A DNA stretch of 50,699 bases from Oscillatoria acuminata PCC 6304 (lineage in GTDB: Bacteria > Cyanobacteriota > Cyanobacteriia > Cyanobacteriales > Laspinemataceae), in NCBI RefSeq assembly GCF_000317105.1, contig NC_019694.1, positions 1 to 50,699 on the forward strand. Direction: 5' to 3'. The position numbers were made by a program, and so were the translations under genes. Under the pieces are notes generated by a model, which worked only from the letters and a program-made list of their open reading frames with translations, did not search any database and was not told where the DNA came from. Positions 42,124 through 49,387 of this stretch are shown one piece after another (position 1 is the first letter of the stretch; every line of letters starts with the position of its first letter).

Positions 42124-44337
42124 TTAATCAGAGATATCCATTTGCCGTGAACGAAAACGCTTCTTATTCTGAGCGCGTTTTTTGTCTTGGCTCATGCGAC
42201 GCTGCATCAGCGGGATAGACCGTTGCAAAATATAGTTGGCATCCTCGCGTTTGACCTTGACAGAAAACTGCTGGGGAGTCTCCCAGGAACCCTTGCCAGT
42301 CGGTCGGCCAAGGATCAGGGTGTCCGACCCATCCCGATATTCCAAAACCAGGTACTGACCGCGCTTGTAAGTGCGGAAGCGCTCGCCCTCGAACATCCGC
42401 CCACCCCGGTGTTTGAGGTAAGTATTGAGGAATGGAGCCACCCTGTTCACCCACTGTTGATATTCCTGCTCATTCAGGACATCAGGTGGGTCCTGGGTGG
42501 GTGTCGGCGTTGCTGCTGGAGACTTCGAGGGTTTTGGTGTGGGTGTTTTTGATGAAGAATTGCGTGAGGTGTGCTGATTATCGAGCTTCATCTCAATCTG
42601 CATGGCCGGGAGGGATTCTGACAAAATATCTTGAGCAATGGTCCGTTTAACAGGTAGGCGGCTCCCGGGTTTCCATGAACCGGAGTTGGTCTTGTGGGCA
42701 ATCATCAGCAGAGCCTCATTCTCCAAATCTTCTAAGAAAAGGTCTTGACCCCACTTATAAGTCCGGAAGCGGTTGCCCTGGAGCATAGAAACATTATGGT
42801 GCTTTAAGTAAGCATCGAGGACAGGGGCAACCTCACTCACCCACTGTTGATATTCCTCCCCATTCAGGACATCAGGTTGGGACAGTGGAGCTGAAGGGGT
42901 ACGCAAATTAAACCGTGCATGGGTGGGTCTCATGTCTTGCTGCATAGCCGGGAGTGACTGCTCCAAAATGTGTTCGGCAGTGGTCCGCTCAACCGGGAAA
43001 CAGTTCCGAGTTTTCCAGGAACCCGAGTCAGTGTTATGGGCAATCATGAGTGTTTTTGAGTCATCCCGATATTCCAAAACGAGGTCTTGACCGCGCTTGT
43101 AAGTCCGGAAGCGGTGGCCTTGGACAACCGGAACACCCCGGTGCTGGAGGTAAGCATCGAGGACGGGCGCAACCTGCCCAGCCCATTGCCGGTATTCCTC
43201 AGAATCCAAGATGTCGGGTTTGGACTGAGCGGTTGATGCTGAGTGAGGGGATAATTCCAGTTCGGTTGACCCGGGGTTTTGGGTGGGAACAGGGCGATCG
43301 CCTGGAGTCGGTCTTGGTGACACCGGGGACAACAGAGGTTCGGGTGATCCGGGGTTTTGGGCGGGAACAGGGCGATCGCCTGGAGTCGGTGTTGGTGACG
43401 CCGGGGACAACTCCCGTGCGGTTGACCCGGGGTTTTGAGCGGGAACAGGGCGATCGCTCGGGTTAGAAAAAGAGGCCCGCTCATACCACTGTTCTTTTAA
43501 AAGCAGCTTGAGAACCGGGTTGTCATATTCCGGGCGATAAGAGACGCCCCGGCGCTGCTGCAACCCGAGTACCGTATAAGCGCGACCCAACGAACTTCCC
43601 GCAGCAGCAACCGAACCCAGTTGATAAGAAATTGCCAGCCCTCCATTGGAAGCAGGTTGAATCCGAACGTTGACCCCATCCGCTCGCAGTCGTCTCACCA
43701 ACTCTGGTAATCTGAGTCGGTCCTGGCAGAATTTATCAATCCGGTCCTGGAGTTCAGTCAAGATAATTGGGTCGGCGGGTGTTGCGCGTTTTCCTGCTTG
43801 ATATTCTTTTTGTTGGCGACGGACTCTCCTAATTTGGCCGGTGGAGGGGTTGCGGCGATCTGTTTCCCAGACTGAGGGGACTCTGGTCAAATCAAACTCT
43901 TCAATCAGTGCTCGGTGGGCGGCCTGGGAGCGATACCAGTCATTGAAGCTGCTGACCGTGCGAGCGCCATCTATTGTCACCCGATTTACCACCAGATGAA
44001 AATGGTCCCGGTCTTCGCCGTTTTCGGTTTTGGTGTCGGTATGGCGGACCAACAACCATTGACAATTGGAGTGGCCCATCCGGTGACAGAATTTCTGGGC
44101 ATACCGATAGGCGGTTTCGTCCGCCATCGGCTGATTGGGAGGGGGGCTAAAGCTGTAGTGGGCCACGGGGTATTCCGTGCGGCGTCGTTTGGCGGCAACC
44201 CGCATGAATTGCGCCGCCCATTGATGGGACTGTTCTCCCGAAAGCTGACTTGCCCCAATATATTTGGCCCCAGGCTTGTCGAGGACATAGCTCAGGAGGC
44301 CGGTGAAATCATTTCCTTTAGTAACTTTCCCAATCAT
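42124..44337 (-). CDS. conjugative relaxase (PF03432-type mobilisation nuclease)
   Basis: 737 aa. The N-terminal relaxase domain (about 1-230) has the likely nicking Tyr17 in SYVLDKPG and the metal-binding three-histidine motif H99xD...DHFHLVVNRV (His112, His114, Asn118). This would nick oriT and stay bound to the 5' end during transfer. A linker with three copies of a DRPVPAQNPGS-type repeat (about 295-372) follows. Then come three copies of a ~100-aa domain (about 374-485, 486-590, 616-715). Each begins ILDSEEYRQW or VLNxxEYQQW and contains FRTYKRGQDLVLEYRD and a GSWK.. strand. The repeated domain is not recognised. It starts at ATG 44337. OriT is expected just upstream, beyond 44338. Confidence 0.9.
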   Translation of the reverse strand: MIGKVTKGNDFTGLLSYVLDKPGAKYIGASQLSGEQSHQWAAQFMRVAAKRRRTEYPVAHYSFSPPPNQPMADETAYRYAQKFCHRMGHSNCQWLLVRHTDTKTENGEDRDHFHLVVNRVTIDGARTVSSFNDWYRSQAAHRALIEEFDLTRVPSVWETDRRNPSTGQIRRVRRQQKEYQAGKRATPADPIILTELQDRIDKFCQDRLRLPELVRRLRADGVNVRIQPASNGGLAISYQLGSVAAAGSSLGRAYTVLGLQQRRGVSYRPEYDNPVLKLLLKEQWYERASFSNPSDRPVPAQNPGSTARELSPASPTPTPGDRPVPAQNPGSPEPLLSPVSPRPTPGDRPVPTQNPGSTELELSPHSASTAQSKPDILDSEEYRQWAGQVAPVLDAYLQHRGVPVVQGHRFRTYKRGQDLVLEYRDDSKTLMIAHNTDSGSWKTRNCFPVERTTAEHILEQSLPAMQQDMRPTHARFNLRTPSAPLSQPDVLNGEEYQQWVSEVAPVLDAYLKHHNVSMLQGNRFRTYKWGQDLFLEDLENEALLMIAHKTNSGSWKPGSRLPVKRTIAQDILSESLPAMQIEMKLDNQHTSRNSSSKTPTPKPSKSPAATPTPTQDPPDVLNEQEYQQWVNRVAPFLNTYLKHRGGRMFEGERFRTYKRGQYLVLEYRDGSDTLILGRPTGKGSWETPQQFSVKVKREDANYILQRSIPLMQRRMSQDKKRAQNKKRFRSRQMDISD

Positions 44338-44645
44338 GATGCTTAGGATTGTTGACCCTATTTTTCAGTTTAAAAAGTACCAGGGGTTGAGCTCTCTAAC
44401 TTGGGAAAGATTTTCAGGACTTTTTATGGAGGTGCAGAACTTTCTTGAGAACTGTTATTACCACAAGTGTTCCGACGCACTTTCAAAAAGCCTCTGCCTA
44501 ATTGTGGGAACATCGCTAAAAATGGGGTGATGATTTAATCCAGGAATAGTGGGGAATTGAGGCGTAGCATTTCTGGGGAAAATCGTCAAATCAGCCGAGA
44601 ATTACTGCCCGAGGGTTGGTCAAGGTGCGGGGGGAATCGATAACC

Positions 44646-44962
44646 CCCTAAAAAAACTGTGGACACAATGACATACCATTGCTCTACCGAGGGATAGTAA
44701 GAAAACCGTGGGGCAATTGTCGGCCAACAGGGGATAACCGGGTCAGGGCGGGATAGACCAGATTTAGCCTAAAAAATCCCTCCCCCCCGAGGAATTTTTT
44801 GGGGGGATAGCAACATTTGTAAGCTGGTTTGTATCGACGGCAATTGTAACAAACCGTAATAATTGTACCTACATTGTCGGGACAAAGGGGATGACAGTCA
44901 CAGGGAAAATCACAAAAATCCCTCTCTACCGAGGAAAAACTAATTATCGATTAGTAATTTAA
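44646..44962. repeat. 0.32-kb direct repeat, copy A
   Basis: It shares a 36-bp identical block (44650-44685, containing AAACTGTGGACACAATGACA) with copy B at 45755-45790, 1105 bp away. It also shares ctacattgtcgggacaa, a Lys/Leu-free hairpin zone around 44778-44810 and the TCCCTCTCTA block. Overall it is perhaps 70-75% alike by eye. Confidence 0.8.
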
Positions 44963-45225
44963 CAATCCCAGCCTTGAAACGTTAGTTCACTTGAGTGGGA
45001 GCAAGGGTATTGTTTCGGGAGGACTGAAAATAATTCAAAGGGGTTTGAGAGAAGGTGTCGCAACGAAGTGGTGGAGAGAAAAGTTAGTGGAGAGCGCCTT
45101 TGTCGGTGTTTGGGGATTATTTTTGAGCAGCGTATTTAAAACGGTGGTCAAGTAGGAAATAGCTGAGGTAATGGTTCGATAAAACCCTAAAAGCTCCAAC
45201 GGTCTCCAGCGTCATGAAGGCGAGA

Positions 45226-45538
45226 GAGTTAAAGGATGCTCCGGGCAACTGAGGATTTCATTGTCCAGGCTGGGGGCGCTTCGGGCTAACCTGGGAAAAC
45301 CTCATTCACATCAAGGTGCGATCGCTCACCGGGGATTCCTTCATCCAGACTGGGGGCGCGGAGGGCTAACCGGGCATTCCCGTACTATAGGTCAAGGATG
45401 CGAACGCTCACCTGGGATTTCCTCAGATAGGCCAAGGTGCAATCGTTCACCTGGGGTTCCATCATTCAGACCAAGGTGCGCTCGGCAACCGGGGAAAACC
45501 GTACTATAGACCAAGGTGCGCTCGGCAACCGGGGAAAA
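45226..45538. repeat. eight ~40-bp iterons between the direct copies
   Basis: Units begin near 45226, 45260, 45301, 45339, 45380, 45421, 45460 and 45499 (38-41 bp each). The last two are almost identical (ACCAAGGTGCGCTCGGCAAC core). Older units have GGTGCGATCGCTCACC, a near palindrome around a HIP1 octamer, so units can form hairpins. Spacer-like parts are only ~10 bp and similar, so it is not a CRISPR array. Confidence 0.8.
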
Positions 45539-45750
45539 CCTCTGTTCTTAGAGTGCCTTTGCTACGTTAGTGAGTACAGCAATTATTAAATTATTTGGCT
45601 TGATTGTAATTACAATATCCAGATTAAAAAAGACCTATCTTTTCCTTGAAGCATCGGCGTTTTTGGCGTAGCATATTGGGTCTAAAATCGTCAAATGGGG
45701 GTAAAAAAATCAAGTCGGGCGTTTGAGGAATGCCTGGAGATTGGAAAGTA

Positions 45751-46076
45751 CCCCAAAAAAACTGTGGACACAATGACATACCATTGCTCTGTCCGGGGAG
45801 ATGAAAAAAACCGGGGGCCAGGTGTGGGCCAACCTGGGATAACTGGACCAAGGCGGGATAGGCAAGATTTGGCTAAAAAACTCCCTCTCAGAGAGGGAAT
45901 TTTAGAGGATAGGGCAACATTTGTCAGCTATTTTGTGCCGACGACAATCGTAATAAACCTTAATATTTGTGCCTACGTTGTGCCTACATTGTCGGGACAA
46001 GCCGGATGACAATTCCCGGGAAAATCGCCAAAATCCCTCTCTAGGAGGGAAACTTGTTGGGAATTAGCAATTAAAT
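45751..46076. repeat. 0.32-kb direct repeat, copy B
   Basis: Partner of copy A with the same block order: AAACTGTGGACACAATGACA core, then ctggxataac, a terminator-like CTCCCTCTC-a-GAGAGGGA hairpin at about 45878-45898, ctacattgtcgggacaa at 45984-46000, and the TCCCTCTCTA block. Confidence 0.8.
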
Positions 46077-46181
46077 AATGAAGGCATGGAAACGACGGGG
46101 GAGGTTGAGTCAGGATAAGGTAGTTGTGGCGGAATTGCTGGGAAAAATTGACGAGAGCCTTGCGGAAAACTCCGGCTGAAT

Positions 46182-46298
46182 TGGGGCAACTCAGTGGGTG
46201 GTGGGTGAGGGTCCAAGCCGGAGAAAGACTGAGGCAACTCAGTGGGGTGAGGGTCCAAGCCTGGGGCAACTTTGAGGTTGATGGGTGAGGGTCCAAGC
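46182..46298. repeat. three tandem copies of a GGCAACT...GGTGAGGGTCCAAGC unit
   Basis: Copies at about 46182-46218, 46231-46260 and 46262-46298 differ in the inner length. The motif GTGAGGGTCCAAGC is constant. No protein is implied. Confidence 0.75.
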
Positions 46299-46463
46299 GG
46301 GGGAATCTCGCGGGGGCATCGCTGGAATGTGATAAAAAACTGGGGAGAATAATGCACTACTGAATACGGCCAAATGGTACAGGGCGGAACGTAACGACCA
46401 CAAAAAAAGCCAGCGGGAGCCAAAAAATCGGGGGGTTACTTGACCCGCTCTCGTTGTAACAAA

Positions 46464-46628
46464 ATGCCTAAGTCTCTCAACCACCCCTGGACTCTTGAGT
46501 CACTGACTTTGGCAGACCTTCACCGCTGGATCGTGAGCTTGACCGGATCACCCAATACCATCAAGGGCAAGGTCTACATTATTAAGTCTCAGAAGATGAC
46601 TCAAGCGCTTCTGAGTCTCAGCATCTAG
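46464..46628 (+). CDS. possible small protein, 54 aa
   Basis: ATG 46464 gives MPKSLNHPWTLESLTLADLH, then RWIVSLTGSPNTIKGKVYII and KSQKMTQALLSLSI. The amino-acid balance looks real and it ends just before a strong hairpin (46636-46663), as an expressed gene would. There is no clear ribosome site and no family. The Lys/Arg content would allow nucleic-acid binding, but this is only a guess. Confidence 0.45.
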   Translation: MPKSLNHPWTLESLTLADLHRWIVSLTGSPNTIKGKVYIIKSQKMTQALLSLSI

Positions 46629-46635
46629 TTCCCAA

Positions 46636-46663
46636 GTTAGGTATTCAGGCTTGAATACCTAAC
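46636..46663 (+). terminator. hairpin after the small gene
   Basis: Perfect 12-bp arms GTTAGGTATTCA and TGAATACCTAAC with a GGCT loop, 8 bp past the stop. No U tract. Confidence 0.6.
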
Positions 46664-46666
46664 CTA

Positions 46667-46697
46667 GGCGAGCGTGAATTTCTTGAGGACGCTCGCC
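46667..46697. repeat. second hairpin
   Basis: GGCGAGCGT (46667-46675) pairs with ACGCTCGCC (46689-46697). With its neighbours it forms a block of three hairpins between convergent genes. Confidence 0.6.
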
Positions 46698-46718
46698 TTC
46701 AAGAAAACCCCCCAAACT

Positions 46719-46748
46719 AAAACCCCCTACCAGTCCGGCAGGGGGTTT
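46719..46748 (-). terminator. intrinsic terminator of the minus-strand operon
   Basis: AAACCCCCT/AGGGGGTTTT stem as read on the minus strand, ending in TTTTAGTTT, 17 bp after the stop of the gene at 46765. Confidence 0.8.
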
Positions 46749-46764
46749 ATCTGTTTCCAGGGAA

Positions 46765-47007
46765 TTAATTACCCTGTCCTAAGAATTTTTCTAATAACCA
46801 GTTACTTGAATCTTTATCTAAAGAAGGTAGTAGGCGAAAGTTAAAATACTCCTCCCAAACCTCGATCTGGTACTGGGAAACAAAGGCTCTCTCAAGGTCT
46901 TTGAATTGTGCAAAGTCACGGTTAGCAATTGCATCTAAAAATGAAATAATTTCATTTAGAGGCACTTGACCGGCTTCCACCAAAACTGATTTATTCATCT
47001 GGTTCAT
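46765..47007 (-). CDS. hypothetical small acidic protein
   Basis: 80 aa (ATG 47007, or 46998). Helix-rich (LNEIISFLDAIANRDFAQFK, ERAFVSQYQIEVWEEYF) with no known motif. The start overlaps the end of the preceding gene, so translation is coupled. Gene order (RHH gene, then two small genes) and the operators upstream suggest a three-gene addiction- or regulation-type unit, but no toxin family is recognised. Confidence 0.6.
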   Translation of the reverse strand: MNQMNKSVLVEAGQVPLNEIISFLDAIANRDFAQFKDLERAFVSQYQIEVWEEYFNFRLLPSLDKDSSNWLLEKFLGQGN

Positions 47008-47179
47008 CCTCTAATATACATACAAATCGAAGCGGAACCTGTCCAGTGTCAATAACTTCTACAAGGCGTTTACCCTTGCGTTTGGCAATTTTCTTGCACA
47101 GATCTTCACTGGTAGCCGCAGACCATTCACGGGTTTCTTTTAGCAGGTCCCATTGCGGGTCTCGCTCATTCTCTGGCAT
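46991..47179 (-). CDS. hypothetical small protein
   Basis: 62 aa from ATG 47179 (a TTG one codon earlier is possible). The sequence has a basic middle (LCKKIAKRKGKRLVEVIDTG) and an acidic end (CILEDEPDE). It shares the phrase TGQVPL/AGQVPL with the next gene product, perhaps a chance match. It is the middle gene of the operon with the RHH protein upstream. No family is recognised. Confidence 0.55.
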   Translation of the reverse strand: MPENERDPQWDLLKETREWSAATSEDLCKKIAKRKGKRLVEVIDTGQVPLRFVCILEDEPDE

Positions 47180-47194
47180 CAAACAAATCCTTTT

Positions 47195-47410
47195 TTAATT
47201 ACTGGGACGGGCGAGTTTTTCGGAGATCGCCTGCCTAAGCCATTCCTGTTTGTTGTCTAACCGTTTCAAAGTTGTCGCCATTGACTCGCTCACCCTCACG
47301 GTCACAGTTTTGTTGAGGGGTTCGGAGCCCTCAAACGAAAACGTCCCCAGGGGCGAGCGGCTTCTCCCGGAGCTTGGCGTCCTTGCCCCATAAACGCTCT
47401 CTCTTTCCAT
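47195..47410 (-). CDS. RHH-type regulator
   Basis: 71 aa. The N-terminal ~30 residues are Ser/Arg-rich and flexible. The C-terminal part (KTVTVRVSESMATTLKRLDN, KQEWLRQAISEKLARP) is a classic ribbon-helix-helix of the CopG/MetJ kind. It should repress its own operon. Three 16-bp palindromic sites (47463-47571) lie immediately upstream, within the promoter, and are its likely operators. Confidence 0.75.
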   Translation of the reverse strand: MERESVYGARTPSSGRSRSPLGTFSFEGSEPLNKTVTVRVSESMATTLKRLDNKQEWLRQAISEKLARPSN

Positions 47411-47462
47411 CGTTGGCCTTCTCCTCTACCTTCCTTGATGACTTCCACTATAGCTTCTTATT

Positions 47463-47571
47463 TCCAGGTGTACATGGAAATCAGGAAATCTGATGAATTA
47501 TCCAGGTGTACGTGGACAAATATCATCAATCCAAAACTCTAAAAGACCTTGTAAATCCAAGTGTACGTGGG
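47463..47571. promoter_or_regulatory. three 16-bp palindromic operators
   Basis: TCCAGGTGTACATGGA (47463-47478), TCCAGGTGTACGTGGA (47501-47516) and TCCAAGTGTACGTGGG (47556-47571). Consensus is TCCARGTGTACRTGGR, centred on GTGTAC. On the minus strand TTGACA at about 47577-47582 provides a -35 element overlapping the last site. Confidence 0.75.
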
Positions 47572-47629
47572 GTATTGTCAAGATAGAACAAAAGAAAACA
47601 GCCAGCCGGACGGACAAGTAGCGGCCAAG

Positions 47630-47884
47630 GGAAAACTCTAACTGTCGGAATCAAGACTATAGTTCCATTGTTCGGGATTGCTCGCGCTCGATTTGCAGCG
47701 ACTCGGGGAATTCCTGAATGGCATCAAACATCACCTGCCAGGGGTCTTCCTTGGGCAGCAATACCACTGCATTGCCCAATCGTTTAATCACGACTTCATC
47801 CCCAGAAAAGCGATAATTCTGGGGCAAGTGTACCGCCTGACTATTGCCACTCATAAACAGCTTTGCCGTTTCCTTATGTAGCTC
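47630..47884 (-). pseudogene. orphan VapB-type antitoxin remnant with vapC relic
   Basis: The frame reads KETAKLFMSGNSQAVHLPQN, YRFSGDEVVIKRLGNAVVLL, then PWQVMFDAIQEFPESLQIER, ending at 47657. This is a typical VapB/AbrB-like swapped-hairpin antitoxin. The family normally begins M-ETAKLF, but here the codons before ETAKLF are CTA CAT AAG. No ATG, GTG or TTG lies nearby upstream; the nearest are a downstream ATG (47854) and a far TTG (48034). In the next frame, right after its end, NYSLDSDS and a stop resemble the first codons of VapC (M.YLLDSDT). The pair therefore appears decayed. Confidence 0.55.
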
Positions 47885-48094
47885 CGTATATACCGAAAGG
47901 ACTATACCCCTGTTTATAGCAAATATTCCCCTGCCTGGTGCGGCTATGGGGTATCCCAGGCGGGTGATCGCATGGCTAGGGGTCGCTGCATTGATGAGGG
48001 CCACCGCAACGAAGGGATAACTCAATCCAGCCAATCAGTCTCATAAAACCTGTCAACAAGTTTTAGAATAGAGCCAGAGTTAGCGAGTTGACCC

Positions 48095-49309
48095 ATGAAA
48101 CCGAAAGGAGGCAGAGGCAAGAAAGCGCCTTACCAGACCAAGCAGATGCGTGTGCCGGTGCCGGTGGAATCGCAGGTGGAGGAACTGTCTGCTCGATACC
48201 GTGAATTTGTGGCAGCCGGTGGCAATCCCGAGCAACCGCCCTCGCTGCTGGAGTCTCGCAAGGGATTACTCTCAGGTGACACTGGGCGATCGCAACAGGA
48301 AACGCCACCATCGATGCTGGAATCTCGCGAGGGATTGCTCTCGGGTAAAACTGGGCGAGCGCAACTGATTGAGGAGTTCGCTCCCCTGGCGTTCGAGGCG
48401 ATTATTTCCGTGGGGGAAGATTGGTCTGCTAAGTTGAATGAGTTTTTGGCGGAATTGTCTGAGGCGATCGACAATATCAAACAACAGAACCAACCTACAC
48501 CTGAGCCAGAACCCGAGCCAGTCCCCGAGCCAGAACCCGAGCCAGTCCCCGAGTCTGAACCCGAGCCAGAACCCGAGCCAGAACCGGAACCCGAGCCAAC
48601 CAAACCGCGCTCGAAACATGAGCAAATCTGGGACGAGTTGAATGAGCGGCAGCGGGTTTATCTCAAGCAGATTTTCGAGATTGACCAAAACCGGGAGGAG
48701 TCTGAACGGGGTGCGTGGAATCGTGGCGATCGGCCTCGACCGGCTGATGAATGGCGCTGGATTGAATATTTGGAGTTGTTTGGGAATTCGTCCCAACTCA
48801 GGCAGAAACTCAAAACAGCGGACGTGGTTGACCCGGGGACCGGCAGCACGTTCAAGGCACTCGCCACCCGCAAGCTGATTGAAATTGACTACTGCTATCA
48901 GGTTTCAGACTGGTTCAAATGTAAACTGACTCGGTTGGGTCGGGCCGTGGTTCGTGCTGGATTGGGTATCCAGTCGGCGAAAAAGCTGCCTCCAAGGACG
49001 CTCCGGGATTATCAGTGGAAGGCGCTGGTGGCCGCGTGGCAAGCTGGGAATGAAGGGTTGAGGGCAGACGGGGAACGCTCCGGAGACTATGGCGGCCATA
49101 GTTGGCAGCATTGTTGGCAGCATTGTTGGCTGCGGCTGCGGGCTTGGGACGACAAGATGCGTTACGGCAGGAGTGGGCTAGTTCGGGAGTTTAACAAAGA
49201 CTTGAAATCCTATCTGGGCATCACCGAAGAAGGACGCAAATTCTACCGGGAAAACTGGGAGAAATATCGGCAACTCTATCCCGAGGTGGAAGCGCCTCAA
49301 CCGGAGTGA
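48095..49309 (+). CDS. cyanobacterial plasmid protein with Pro-Glu repeat linker
   Basis: 404 aa. The basic N-terminus KGGRGKKAPYQTKQMRVPVP resembles the short DNA-binding tails of other plasmid proteins. Two LLES(R)xGLLSG.TGR repeats follow at about 49-92, then a helical part (95-130). A (PE)n linker spans about 133-170. The C-terminal domain (175-395) has wHTH-like stretches (NERQRVYLKQIFEIDQN, FKALATRKLIEIDYCYQVSD) and Trp/His-rich HSWQHCWQHCWLRLRAWDD. No family is recognised. DNA binding is inferred from the basic tail and the wHTH look. Confidence 0.6.
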   Translation: MKPKGGRGKKAPYQTKQMRVPVPVESQVEELSARYREFVAAGGNPEQPPSLLESRKGLLSGDTGRSQQETPPSMLESREGLLSGKTGRAQLIEEFAPLAFEAIISVGEDWSAKLNEFLAELSEAIDNIKQQNQPTPEPEPEPVPEPEPEPVPESEPEPEPEPEPEPEPTKPRSKHEQIWDELNERQRVYLKQIFEIDQNREESERGAWNRGDRPRPADEWRWIEYLELFGNSSQLRQKLKTADVVDPGTGSTFKALATRKLIEIDYCYQVSDWFKCKLTRLGRAVVRAGLGIQSAKKLPPRTLRDYQWKALVAAWQAGNEGLRADGERSGDYGGHSWQHCWQHCWLRLRAWDDKMRYGRSGLVREFNKDLKSYLGITEEGRKFYRENWEKYRQLYPEVEAPQPE

Positions 49310-49387
49310 ATCGGTAGGTTTTAACGATGCGCTCGCCTCGAACCTGTAGCGGTCCGACCGTTGGCGGCTTCCACTCCTCACATCCCG

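Larger units (their letters stand above)
44338..46463. other. 2.1-kb non-coding region, candidate oriT/oriV
   Basis: No convincing gene on either strand; the open frames here are repeat shadows. It lies upstream of the relaxase gene, the usual oriT position. It contains two 0.32-kb direct copies, eight ~40-bp iterons and a triple 30-50-bp repeat, listed separately. The 36-bp core of the direct copies includes CAATG-6-bp-CATTG, a small inverted repeat of the kind found near nic sites. Confidence 0.6.

Noticed and set aside
45226-45538. Possible CRISPR array
   Set aside because: Units are 38-41 bp with diverged repeats and only ~10-bp similar spacers; no cas genes are near. It reads as iterons.
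45973-46484. Pro/Leu-rich minus-strand frames with TLTHHPL-type repeats
   Set aside because: They come from the GTGAGGGTCCAAGC DNA repeat; no family, no ribosome site and overlapping frames.
47885-48034. Extending the VapB-like frame to the TTG at 48034
   Set aside because: The extra 50 residues do not resemble any antitoxin N-terminus and have no ribosome site; treated as non-coding.
48130-48603. Minus-strand Gly/Ser repeat protein
   Set aside because: It is the reverse complement of the Pro-Glu linker in the plus-strand gene at 48095.
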